Source: an uncultured Desulfovibrionaceae bacterium
GTDB lineage: Bacteria; Desulfobacterota; Desulfovibrionia; Desulfovibrionales; Desulfovibrionaceae
Direction of reading: 5' to 3'
NCBI GenBank assembly: GCA_944324045.1
Contig: CALUUT010000068.1
Span: forward strand, 97,285-156,405
DNA length: 59,121 nt
A program made the translations under genes and the position numbers. The stretch's first letter is position 1, and each line of letters opens with the position of its first letter. The notes below the pieces were generated by a model. The model was given only the letters and a program-made list of their open reading frames with translations. It had not been told where the DNA came from and did no database searches. This document shows, in pieces, positions 36,174-44,575 of this stretch.

Positions 36174-37703
36174 TTACGGTTGGACCTGCATATACCGTTC
36201 GGCTTCGCGGGCCGCATTTTCCCGCGCCTTGGCTCCGGCGTCGGGCGCGGGCAGATGGCTTAACATTTCCGACACAAAGGTGGAAGAAACAGCGTACCAT
36301 GGCTCTTTGTCTCCAATGAGAACCCAGTAGCGGGGTCTGGAGCCGTTTCCCGTTCGAAATTCAAGCACGACGGGGCCGTTTTGGGTGGCGAATTCCCAGC
36401 GCACCAAAGGGAGTGCCCGTCTCGCCGGATCGGATAGGGCATCCGCGTTTTCCAGAAAATCGCTTTCGCCCTGCATGGCTCCAAGTCTCCAGATCAGAGT
36501 TTCCATGCCCACAATAGGCGTATTTTCCATCGCGTCATACCAGGAGTCGCCGCGCCGCATGAAGGAAAAATGCCGGGTTCGGCCGCTTCTGTCCCAGACA
36601 GTCAGCGTTGCGGCGCCGACGTCTTTCAGCACGCCCTGCAGCAAAGGACGAGAGCGCAGGGCGCTTAAGGATTTGCCCAGGGCTGCGACCCGGTCCGCCG
36701 GGATGATGAAAAAACCGTTTTGACGGGACGAGTAGGCGAGAAAAATTTCTCCCCAACCAAAATCCGCCCGGGAAAAATCATTGTGCGCCGGTTCGTCGTC
36801 CTCGCCTTCGCTTTTAAGACGATAAATAAGCAGTTCCTGTGAAATGTCATCCCCTTTTGCCCAAAGACGAATCCCGATATAGGGGGAAGAAAGTTGCATC
36901 GGCTTGATATTGGTAAATAATTCAGCATTCTGCAATGTCGTGATGGAATGCAGGACATATTCCGTGGACGCTTGCGGAACTTCGGCCCACAAAAGCCGTT
37001 CCGGCTTTGCAAAAGCAAAAGCGCCGTCGCGGTTTCGTTCTATGCTCCATGTTTCGCCAAGAGGCCACAGAATTTCAAAGCGGGAAATATTGTCTTGTCG
37101 GATGCTGAAGAGCCGTAAATCCGTATACCAGTTCACGGGCTTGCGGACCAGTTCGCCAAAACGCGACTCCACCTCAAGCGCAATCGGCTCGCCGCCGTCA
37201 TAGGATGCGAGCACCGTGAGCATGTCCTTTTTTTCTTCCGCCAATGGGCGCGCCGCCAACTCAAGAAGCCATTCATGGCTGTTGTCGTCGCGCAGGCTCA
37301 CGCGCATCAATTTGTCCGGAGCTTCGGGAAACGTGGTAGGCGGCTCCACAGGAACGGGACGGGCGGATTGCAGCAAAGCAAGAAGACGCTGCAGGTGCCC
37401 AACATCAGCCAGCGCGTAGTACTGGTCGCAGTTTTGATCAATATTGCTTTGCAGGCCGGGCGGCAACGGCGCCTGGGCGTTTTTCTGGGTCACGAACCAT
37501 GTTTTTCCCTTGGCGTCGTTTTTGGCCGGATTTTCCCGGACAAGTGAATACGTAAAGATTCCTTTAATCCTAATTGCCGTGATGTTTTGCGAAGAAGGCC
37601 AGGGCGCTTGGGATATCATGCCGGAAATTCGACTTTTCATAAACAAGCCGGCCAGAAGCAGGACCGCCGCCCCTAAAAAAAGAAAAAGATACCTGCGCTT
37701 CAT
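36174..37703 (-). CDS. DUF4340 domain protein, membrane-anchored
   Basis: 509 residues. One N-terminal membrane helix (residues 4-22, YLFLFLGAAVLLLAGLFM) and a large extracytoplasmic part with repeated DUF4340-type beta units; VNWYTDLRLFSIRQDNISRFEIL (about 190-212) is a typical segment. In many genomes DUF4340 proteins sit behind gliding-like ABC-2 transporter genes (GldF/GldG type); none is here, so this copy is orphaned. No enzyme motif is visible. No strong Shine-Dalgarno. Function unknown. Confidence 0.85.
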   Translation of the reverse strand: MKRRYLFLFLGAAVLLLAGLFMKSRISGMISQAPWPSSQNITAIRIKGIFTYSLVRENPAKNDAKGKTWFVTQKNAQAPLPPGLQSNIDQNCDQYYALADVGHLQRLLALLQSARPVPVEPPTTFPEAPDKLMRVSLRDDNSHEWLLELAARPLAEEKKDMLTVLASYDGGEPIALEVESRFGELVRKPVNWYTDLRLFSIRQDNISRFEILWPLGETWSIERNRDGAFAFAKPERLLWAEVPQASTEYVLHSITTLQNAELFTNIKPMQLSSPYIGIRLWAKGDDISQELLIYRLKSEGEDDEPAHNDFSRADFGWGEIFLAYSSRQNGFFIIPADRVAALGKSLSALRSRPLLQGVLKDVGAATLTVWDRSGRTRHFSFMRRGDSWYDAMENTPIVGMETLIWRLGAMQGESDFLENADALSDPARRALPLVRWEFATQNGPVVLEFRTGNGSRPRYWVLIGDKEPWYAVSSTFVSEMLSHLPAPDAGAKARENAAREAERYMQVQP

Positions 37704-38144
37704 TTTGCCGGGACGCCCTTCTTGGTGAATTCGCTATAAGACCGCCGAAACATGCCTGCTTAAAAAGGCGGGGGAGTCGTTCTATAGGTTTTTACATGCG
37801 ATGCGCGTTGTATTTATTTCCGGATGCTGTTTTTTTACCGAAAGCCTGTTCAAGCGGCGGGATTCGCTGGCCAGGCTTTTTTTACCAAAACGCATTTCTG
37901 CCTTGGCAGAATCATGCATGTCCAGGAAAACCTTATATAAGGGGAGTTCTCTTAAAAGGCAGATATAGTATCTTTAATTTTATGACGTGTCAATATTTAT
38001 ATCTCAAGCGGAACGATATTTGCTTGTCGTGCAAGACGAATCCGCGCTGTCCGGGCTTGTCATTGAAAAGAACAGCCTGTATAAAACCAAAGCCGGCGCG
38101 TATTTTATAGAGAGAGCGAGTTTGCGGAGAATTCGGGAAAGAGC
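37704..38144. other. Gap upstream of the PP-loop gene
   Basis: About 440 bases, AT-richer in its second half. Apart from the doubtful Cys-rich mini-ORF at 37982 I see no gene. It must contain the promoters of both divergent genes. Confidence 0.35.
37982..38110 (+). CDS. Doubtful small Cys-rich ORF
   Basis: A 42-residue frame beginning MTCQYLYLKRNDICLSCKTN with five Cys (two as a CLSC pair) and ending in a basic tail. It is reminiscent of small Cys-rich proteins common in Desulfovibrio-type genomes, and lies 34 bases upstream of the PP-loop gene. There is no Shine-Dalgarno, and an overlapping frame is also open, so this is at best a candidate. Confidence 0.25.
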   Translation: MTCQYLYLKRNDICLSCKTNPRCPGLSLKRTACIKPKPARIL

Positions 38145-38894
38145 ATGTCGCGGAAATATACGTACGTTCAGGAACAGTGCATTCGTCTTGCAGGAAAACT
38201 TTCGCAGGCGACGAACATGCTTCATCCCGGCGCTCGTGTCGGCATTGCGGTGTCCGGCGGGGCGGACAGTTGGGTGCTGCTCAAGGTTATGCTGATTCGG
38301 CAGGGCATTGTTCCATTTCCTTTTGAAATAATGGCCCTGCATATCAACCCGGGATTTTGCGCCGCAAGTCATGAGCCTTTGGCCGCATGGCTTGCGGAAA
38401 ACGGCGTTGCGGGACATATTGAGCTTACGGATCATGGCCTTTTGGCCCACTCTCCTGAAAACCGGAAAAAATCTCCCTGTTTTTTATGCGCCATGCTGCG
38501 CCGCAAGCGTCTTTTTGAGCTGTGCCGTCAGTACAGGTTGACCCATCTTGCCATGGGGCATAACTTTGAGGATCTGGCCGCCACATTTTTCATGAATATG
38601 CTCAATGGCGGCCGTATAGATGGACTGGCCATGAAAGAATCTTTTTTTCAGGGCGCGCTGACCATGATTCGCCCCCTTTTGCTGGTAAAGAAACATATGA
38701 TCACAAAGGCGGCCAAATCATGGGGGCTGCCGGTGTGGAGCAATCCCTGTCCATCCGCCGGAAAGACCGGCCGCAGCGAGGCCATGGCGGCCATGGAGGC
38801 GCTTTGCGGTCATGACCGGAACAGAAAGGCGAATATTTTTACGGCGTTGACCAAGTGGCAGCTCGACTTGACACAGGCTTTAAAAGCGGAGTAA
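38145..38894 (+). CDS. TtcA-like PP-loop ATPase (tRNA thiolation type)
   Basis: 249 residues with the PP-loop SGGADS at 37-42, an SxxN-region Cys pair PCFLC (Cys112, Cys115), HNFEDLAATFFMNMLNGGRIDG and a third Cys in NPCPSAG. This matches TtcA-type enzymes, which adenylate a tRNA base and use a [4Fe-4S] cluster held by three Cys to add sulfur (2-thiocytidine 32 in TtcA). The MLNGGRI stretch is typical. It is shorter than E. coli TtcA, and the exact tRNA position is not established. TilS is less likely, as its C-terminal domain is missing. Confidence 0.85.
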   Translation: MSRKYTYVQEQCIRLAGKLSQATNMLHPGARVGIAVSGGADSWVLLKVMLIRQGIVPFPFEIMALHINPGFCAASHEPLAAWLAENGVAGHIELTDHGLLAHSPENRKKSPCFLCAMLRRKRLFELCRQYRLTHLAMGHNFEDLAATFFMNMLNGGRIDGLAMKESFFQGALTMIRPLLLVKKHMITKAAKSWGLPVWSNPCPSAGKTGRSEAMAAMEALCGHDRNRKANIFTALTKWQLDLTQALKAE

Positions 38895-39195
38895 AAACCT
38901 GCCTGGTTTGAATATTATTTTCATTTATGATTCCACGCGCATGCCCGCGCAGGCTGTTTTCAGCGGCAGCGTCAACGAAAAAGAGGGGCGGCCTTTTTCA
39001 TCTTTTTCCGTGGCCTCGTCCAAAAAGCGAGGAGTAATCCGCACGACTCCCCTATCCTTCGGCTGCGAAATCAGTCGGCGGATGGGGCGGCTATGCCTTG
39101 AAACATTTTAAAAAGATTCCGTTCTCATGGTCGCGGGCCTTCTTAAGGCACTGTTTCCTGCTGGTTCCAACCGGCAAATTCTGTAAGGAAAACCA

Positions 39196-40101
39196 ATGCT
39201 TTTTAAAAAGTACCATATCGTCATATTCAAAGAGCGCGGCGGAGAGCACCGCAATTTTTTTATACGCGGCTGGCTGCTTCCATTTTTAATTGCGCTTATT
39301 CTTGTTCTTGCGGCCGGCAATGTGTATCTTTTTCGGTATGTGCCCCAGAGGAGCGCTCTTGAAGTCCGGCTGCAGCAGTCTGAAAAGGTCATGGAAGAGC
39401 AGAACAGCCAGCTTGTCAATATGACGGCGAAGTTGCGCCAGCTGCAGGCGGACTTGGCGCGCATTCAGCAGTTTGATTCCAAATTGCGCGTCATGATGAA
39501 TGTGGACAAAGAAACGTCCGCCGAAAAAACGGCCATGGGCGGCCCGGTTACGGAAGATTTCAGTAAGACCTACCTTCCTTTGCATCGCCAGGAATTGCTT
39601 ACCCGTAAAATGCATACCTTTATAAAGCAGCTGGATACCGATGTGCGCCTTGAAGAAGTGCGGCAGCAGGAATTGTTTCATGCCCTGCGCGAGAGCCGCG
39701 AACTTTTGGCCGGCACGCCTTCCATCTGGCCTGCGGAAGGCTGGGTCACGTCCTCTTTCGGCACGCGGAACTCTCCTTTTACGGGGAGGCGTGATTTCCA
39801 CAAGGGAATCGACATTGCCGCGCCTCACGGCACGCATGTCTATGCTCCGGCCAAGGGAACGGTCACATTCAGCGGGAATGACGGGGCGTATGGCAATTCC
39901 GTCACTATCCTGCACGGCAACGGCATTGCCACCCGCTATGGGCACATGCAAAAAACCAGCGTCAAGCAGGGACAGGTCGTGAACCGCGGCGACATTATCG
40001 GCTTTGTCGGCTCCACCGGCCGCAGCACCGGCCCGCATCTGCATTATGAGGTGATGCTGAACGGGGTATGCGTAAATCCGATGCGGTATATTCTGGAATA
40101 G
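39196..40101 (+). CDS. M23-family murein endopeptidase, membrane-anchored with coiled coil
   Basis: 301 residues. A short cytoplasmic N-terminus precedes one membrane helix (about 24-46), then a coiled coil (about 55-95), then a LytM/peptidase M23 domain from about 180 to the end. Zn ligands are in FHKGIDIA (His and Asp) and GPHLHYEV (HxH). Such proteins cleave peptide cross-links during cell growth or division. AAGGA precedes the ATG. A strong terminator follows, so it is separate from flgE. Confidence 0.92.
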   Translation: MLFKKYHIVIFKERGGEHRNFFIRGWLLPFLIALILVLAAGNVYLFRYVPQRSALEVRLQQSEKVMEEQNSQLVNMTAKLRQLQADLARIQQFDSKLRVMMNVDKETSAEKTAMGGPVTEDFSKTYLPLHRQELLTRKMHTFIKQLDTDVRLEEVRQQELFHALRESRELLAGTPSIWPAEGWVTSSFGTRNSPFTGRRDFHKGIDIAAPHGTHVYAPAKGTVTFSGNDGAYGNSVTILHGNGIATRYGHMQKTSVKQGQVVNRGDIIGFVGSTGRSTGPHLHYEVMLNGVCVNPMRYILE

Positions 40102-40122
40102 GCGGATATTGATATTTTTAGC

Positions 40123-40168
40123 AATACGAGCCCTCCCGGCCAAGCGCCGGGAGGGCTCGTATTTTTTG
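40123..40168 (+). terminator. Strong rho-independent terminator after the M23 gene
   Basis: Arms of 18 perfect base pairs (AATACGAGCCCTCCCGGC at 40123-40140 and complement at 40146-40163), five-base loop, followed by six T. Twenty-two bases after the M23 stop. Confidence 0.95.
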
Positions 40169-40172
40169 TCGC

Positions 40173-40188
40173 TGGCATGTTCTTTGCT
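40173..40188 (+). promoter_or_regulatory. Sigma-54 promoter of flgE
   Basis: TGGCATGTTCTTTGCT fits the -24/-12 consensus TGGCAYG-N4-TTGCW exactly: GG and GC doublets with 10 bases between. It is 53 bases before the flgE ATG and directly after the upstream terminator, so flgE probably starts its own transcript. In polar-flagellate bacteria hook genes are sigma-54 class genes under an FlrC/FleQ-like activator, which is not encoded in this window. Confidence 0.85.
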
Positions 40189-40240
40189 TTGAAAGGCTCA
40201 GAGGGAATATCTTTCCGCATTTTCTCTAAGGAGATGACCT

Positions 40241-41776
40241 ATGAGCCTTAGCGCATTATATAATGGAGCTTCGGGCCTGGTTGCCTTGGGCAACGGCATG
40301 CAGGTCGTCAGCAATAACCTGGCGAACCTGAATACGACGGCATATAAGGAGCGCCTGGCGCTTTTTCAGGATTTGACCTATTCAATGGAAACCACGCCTT
40401 CCAATTTGCAGACCAATATATCGCAGACGGGCCACGGCACAATGTTGGCTGCGATTTCCACCCGCTTTTATGAGAACGGCGGTTTTGAGACGTCCACAGC
40501 GGCAACGGATCTTGCCATAAGCGGAAGCGGTTTTTTTCAGGTCACCCGAGGGGATGCCGTTCATTATACCCGCGCGGGAAATTTCCGTTTGAACAACGCC
40601 GGCGAACTTGTGGATGCGAGCGGTTTTGTCTTGAGCGCCCGTCCCATCGAAAATGGCGGAACAGGCGCATTGCAACCGGCGGTCATCACGCCGGAAAGAC
40701 GGGAAATGGCGGCCAGAGCGACAACCGCGGTGCAGCTTGGCGTCAATATAGGCTCGCAAACGGACAAAAGCGTCAATGCGGCTAATCCTTTTTTCAGTCT
40801 TGCGCAGCGCTGGAACGGAACGGCCGATGAGCCGCTTTCAAGCGGGGCATATGCTTTTGCCAATGATTTCAGGGTGTATGACGCGACCGGAAAGAGTCAT
40901 ACGCTTACGCTGTACGCTGATGGCGTGACTACGGACGCTCAAGGAATGAAAGTCTATGAATATGTGGTCGGCATGAATCCGGCGGAAGATGCGCGCAACA
41001 TGTCAGGCGCCGGGGCTGGTCTTTTGATGGCCGGGACGCTTATATTTTCTCCGGCCGGCCAACTTTTGTCGATGAGCGCGTATGTCCCCACCGAAGGTTC
41101 TGACCCGTCGGATCTTTCCACGTGGGTTCCGGCTTCGGAAGGAGAGAACGGACCGGCCATGAATGTGAATTTTGCCGTGTCCAATGCGTCGGCGGAAAAT
41201 ACGCCCCAGACAATAAGTCTGAACCTGGGGCTGGGCGACCAGTGGAGCAGGGCAAACGGCAGCCCGGCGGGCATCGGCACGGACATAACCAGGGTTCCGG
41301 GATACTCTTTGGCCGTAAACCCGCCTGCAAATGGCGGCGGAGCGTCAGGACCATATGCATCCACGGCGTTTGAAGGGGACTCCGCGCAGAATTACGCCAA
41401 TCAGAACGGTTACGCGAACGGGTATTTGGTCCGGGTGGCCTTTACCGAAGACGGAATCATGCGGGCCACCTATTCGAACAATATGACGGCCGACCTGTTT
41501 CAGGTTCCGTTGTTCAACTTCAGAGGGGTACAGGATCTTCATGCTGAGGGCATGAACCATTTCACGCCCACGGATGCGTCCGGCGAAGCCATGGAAGGCG
41601 TTGCCGGCAGCGAGAACTTTGGAACGATATATGGCGGCGCTCTTGAATTGTCCAATGTGGATATGGCCCGGCAAATGACGCAGATGATTATGATTCAGCG
41701 CAATTATCAATTCAACAGCAAAACCGTGCAGACCGCGGACGCCATGATTCAAAGGGCCATGGAACTGAAGCGCTGA
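40241..41776 (+). CDS. flgE: Flagellar hook protein
   Basis: 511 residues, exported by the flagellar type III system. The N-terminal axial motif SALYNGASGLVALGNGMQVVSNNLANLNTTAYK is the FlgE/FlgF/FlgG rod-hook signature and the C-terminal ELSNVDMARQMTQMIMIQRNYQFNSKTVQTADAM is the paired end. The length and large central domain (about 150-380) mark the hook rather than rod proteins. AAGGAGA precedes the ATG. Sigma-54 promoter upstream, terminator downstream, so it is monocistronic, away from other flagellar genes. Confidence 0.95.
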   Translation: MSLSALYNGASGLVALGNGMQVVSNNLANLNTTAYKERLALFQDLTYSMETTPSNLQTNISQTGHGTMLAAISTRFYENGGFETSTAATDLAISGSGFFQVTRGDAVHYTRAGNFRLNNAGELVDASGFVLSARPIENGGTGALQPAVITPERREMAARATTAVQLGVNIGSQTDKSVNAANPFFSLAQRWNGTADEPLSSGAYAFANDFRVYDATGKSHTLTLYADGVTTDAQGMKVYEYVVGMNPAEDARNMSGAGAGLLMAGTLIFSPAGQLLSMSAYVPTEGSDPSDLSTWVPASEGENGPAMNVNFAVSNASAENTPQTISLNLGLGDQWSRANGSPAGIGTDITRVPGYSLAVNPPANGGGASGPYASTAFEGDSAQNYANQNGYANGYLVRVAFTEDGIMRATYSNNMTADLFQVPLFNFRGVQDLHAEGMNHFTPTDASGEAMEGVAGSENFGTIYGGALELSNVDMARQMTQMIMIQRNYQFNSKTVQTADAMIQRAMELKR

Positions 41777-41911
41777 TTCACAGGCATTTTGCGTGGTTCC
41801 CTTTTTAGTGCGGGGCCGTCCACGCGGCTCTATTAGTTCTGGATATGAAAATCCGCCGGCAGAAGTTGTCTGGAGAGCAGGCAATCATCCATGCAATGCA
41901 TATGGCAAGGC

Positions 41912-41952
41912 AAACGGGAATTTCGAATGTGTTCGGCTTTCCCGTTTTTTTT
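41912..41952 (+). terminator. Terminator of flgE
   Basis: AAACGGGAA (41912-41920) pairs with TTCCCGTTT (41939-41947), 18-base loop, then a run of eight T in all. It lies about 135 bases after the stop; the gap before it holds nothing else visible. Confidence 0.85.
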
Positions 41953-42089
41953 GAGGGAAAATTCTGCTTTATTTTATGAACGCATGCCAGGAACAGGACA
42001 TTGAACTTCAAGGAGAAACTTTGTAGTATCGTTTTTATAACGGCATGTGTTTTTGCCGCTAAAACGTCGCAGCAATTTGGAAGGTTCGC

Positions 42090-42722
42090 ATGAAGAAGCA
42101 GACAATAGGCGCATGGTTTTTGGCGGCGATTATGACGGTTTTCGCGTTGCCTGACGCAAAGGCCGGCGGGTTCGATTTTTTTCAGGATATCCATAAAGGC
42201 ATGCCGGACGCCGCTCTCAGAGCGTTGGGCGCAAAGCCCTGTGCGGACGCTTTGTGCATGGATACTGTGATTGGCGGAAAAAAATGGGACGGCCGTTATC
42301 ACATGAAAGACGGGCGGCTTGAAGCCGTCATTCTCGAAGGAACCGCGGCCGACGGTATGGCTTTGGACCTGGCTATCAAAGAATCCACGCTTATTCCGGT
42401 CTATGTTGAAATTGACGGAAAGACATTTGAAATAGCTGCGGAACTGCGCGCCGGAAAGTCGCCCAAAGAGGCCATGCAGGCGCTTATGGCGTTTTTTCAA
42501 AAAGCGGGCGAGCCAAAGCGGATGCAGACCGGATATACGAATAAAGCCGCCCTTGATATGCTGGTTAAAAGCGGCAAACCTTTCGCAGAGACCTATTCCG
42601 TTGCGCCGGATGCGCCCATCATTGTAACTCTTTTGGTTTCCAAAAAAATGCGCGTTCTTTCTTCCACAGCGGCAATCCTGCATTCGCCTGAGATGCTTCC
42701 GCTTGCGCGCGGCGAAAAATAG
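42090..42722 (+). CDS. Exported protein of unknown function
   Basis: 210 residues with a Sec signal peptide (MKKQTIGAWFLAAIMTVFALPDAKA, cleavage before GGFDFF). The mature part begins DFFQDIHKGMPDAALRALGAKPCADALCMD; the two Cys five residues apart may form a disulfide in the periplasm. No membrane segment after the signal. The pattern looks like beta strands that read as a SmpA/BLP-like or lysozyme-inhibitor-like fold, but I cannot name a family. GGAAGG precedes the ATG by six bases. Single gene. Confidence 0.75.
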   Translation: MKKQTIGAWFLAAIMTVFALPDAKAGGFDFFQDIHKGMPDAALRALGAKPCADALCMDTVIGGKKWDGRYHMKDGRLEAVILEGTAADGMALDLAIKESTLIPVYVEIDGKTFEIAAELRAGKSPKEAMQALMAFFQKAGEPKRMQTGYTNKAALDMLVKSGKPFAETYSVAPDAPIIVTLLVSKKMRVLSSTAAILHSPEMLPLARGEK

Positions 42723-42912
42723 CGCCGCTCTCTTTGCCGTCTTGCCGTATTATTCCACATCAATGGCGAATGGTTTGAGTGGGCCGTATCAGAAGCAGTT
42801 TTCCCTTGCGGGCAATGCCTCCTGGTTCCATGCCGCAGGCTGGCCTGTTTTTTCATGATTATGAGCAGAATTAAGCCAACGGCAATCCATCAGCAAGCAG
42901 AGATGTGTATTT

Positions 42913-43543
42913 ATGGATTTTTATGAAGTTCTGGAAAAAAGGCGTACAATTCGTGATTTTTCCGAACGTGAAGTCAGCGATGCGGTGTTGAAAAAAGTTC
43001 TGGGCGCCGCGTTCAAGGCGCCAACCAACGACCACTTGCGCCAGTTTGAATTCATCGTGGTGCGCGGACGCGAAAATATTTCCCAGCTTATCGCACCTGT
43101 GGCAGAAAATACGCAGAATATTCAGCAAACTGGCCTTGAGGCCGCTGCCGGCAGCATGGACAGAGATGAACACGCCATGTTTGTGGATGCCCTGCCCAAG
43201 CAACAGCGTATGCTTATTCAGAGCAATTGCCTTATTCTGCCTTTTTTTTCGACAAAAGGACTATCCTCTGTGTCAGCCTGCCGACCAAAGCTCGTTAAAT
43301 TATTTTGCTTCCGCATGGGCTGCGGTGGAAAATATTCTGTTGGCGGCAACGGCGGAAGGGCTTGCCTGCGCGTTTCGCATCCCCATCGGCAATGAACCGG
43401 AGCATGTGAAGCGGCTTGTCAACGCTCCTGTGGAATACGAATTTGCCTGCTTTCTCGCTATCGGCTACGCAGCAAAGAACGCGCATATCTGCAAACAGAA
43501 AGTCATTCGCGTGGAGGATAGAATCCACTGGAATGTCTGGTGA
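42913..43543 (+). pseudogene. Nitroreductase-family protein, frameshifted at a T8 run
   Basis: The first part (42913 to about 43249) encodes MDFYEVLEKRRTIRDFSERE and APTNDHLRQFEFIVV, the FMN-binding N-terminus of NAD(P)H nitroreductases. After a run of eight T at 43242-43249 the family match continues one frame over: RQKDYPLCQPADQSSLNYFASAWAAVENILLAATAEGLACAF, ending at 43543. Removing one T restores a single protein of about 209 residues. The break may be a genuine inactivation, a slipped-strand phase switch, RNA polymerase slippage, or a sequencing error. As read, the protein stops at about residue 160. Confidence 0.75.
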
Positions 43544-43674
43544 CAGGCGCTTCCCATGCTTTTGCATTGCAGAGGCATGGAGACGAAATGCCTGGGAAAT
43601 TCCTGCATTAACTCTTGAGGAGGGCAAACGGCATCAGTTATGGCGGGAATTTTCGATAAAGAGCCGCCCGTTAT

Positions 43675-44547
43675 TCAGGCGGCACTTTTTTTTTGGCAGA
43701 AGAAGACGCCGCCTAAAACCAGGGCGGAAGCAGCCCATTGTCCGGGGCTGAATTGCTCGTCAAGAACGATAAAGCTCATGATCAGGGTGAAAACCGGTAT
43801 GACGTTGAGAAAGACAATGGCGCGGGGGGCCGGCAGGCGGCACAGGCCGTAATTGTACAGGGCGAACGCGCCCATGGTGATGATGACGCCCAGATAGACG
43901 ACGGACAGGAGCGGACCAGCTTCGAAATGGGCCGGCAGCGGTATGCCTGTGATCAGTATTGCCGCCCCGAAAAAAAGAACGCCCGCGCCGGCCTGGAGCG
44001 CCGCAAGAAATAAAGGCGGATAATTCTTGCTTAGCCGCTTTGAGGCGACGGCATAACTGGAAGCGGCAAGCGCCGCTCCTGTTTCCAGGATGTTTCCAAG
44101 CAAAGGAGCAGGGGCCGCCTCTGTACGAACGCCCGCGATACTAAGCCAGGCAATTCCCGCGATGGTCAGAAGAATGCCGCCCCATACCCGGACGCCTGGA
44201 CGTTCCTTAAGAAACGCCCAGGCGCCGATTGCGGTAAAAAGCGGTTGCGCCGCGATGATCATCCCGGCCTGGGCCGCCGAGGTGCAGCGCAGGGCATGGG
44301 ATTCGCACATGAAATACAGACAGGGTTCACACAGAAACATGATCAGAAACAGGGGAAGGTCGCTGCGCGAGACCCTGACTTTGCGCAGGGCGGGAATCAG
44401 CGGACAGAATGCTATGGCGGCCACGAGCATGCGCAGAAACATGAGCATCATGGGATGAAATGCCTCGAGCGCGTTTTTGGCGACCACAAAGGAACTGCCC
44501 CATAAAAAGGCCGCGAGCAGCAGCGACAAAACAGCGGCGGACGACAT
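43675..44547 (-). CDS. EamA-family (DMT superfamily) permease
   Basis: 290 residues, ten predicted helices from two EamA repeats. The opening LLLAAFLWGSSFVVAKNAL and SLVYLGVIITMGAFALYNYGL-like repeat parts mark the family; residues near the end are KKSAA. Likely exporter of amino acids or metabolites, substrate unknown. AAGGAG stands only two bases before the ATG, unusually close. It precedes folD by 28 bases on the minus strand in reverse order of transcription (folD lies upstream). Confidence 0.92.
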   Translation of the reverse strand: MSSAAVLSLLLAAFLWGSSFVVAKNALEAFHPMMLMFLRMLVAAIAFCPLIPALRKVRVSRSDLPLFLIMFLCEPCLYFMCESHALRCTSAAQAGMIIAAQPLFTAIGAWAFLKERPGVRVWGGILLTIAGIAWLSIAGVRTEAAPAPLLGNILETGAALAASSYAVASKRLSKNYPPLFLAALQAGAGVLFFGAAILITGIPLPAHFEAGPLLSVVYLGVIITMGAFALYNYGLCRLPAPRAIVFLNVIPVFTLIMSFIVLDEQFSPGQWAASALVLGGVFFCQKKSAA

Positions 44548-44575
44548 GACTCCTTGTCCTGATCTTAGGCGGCGC

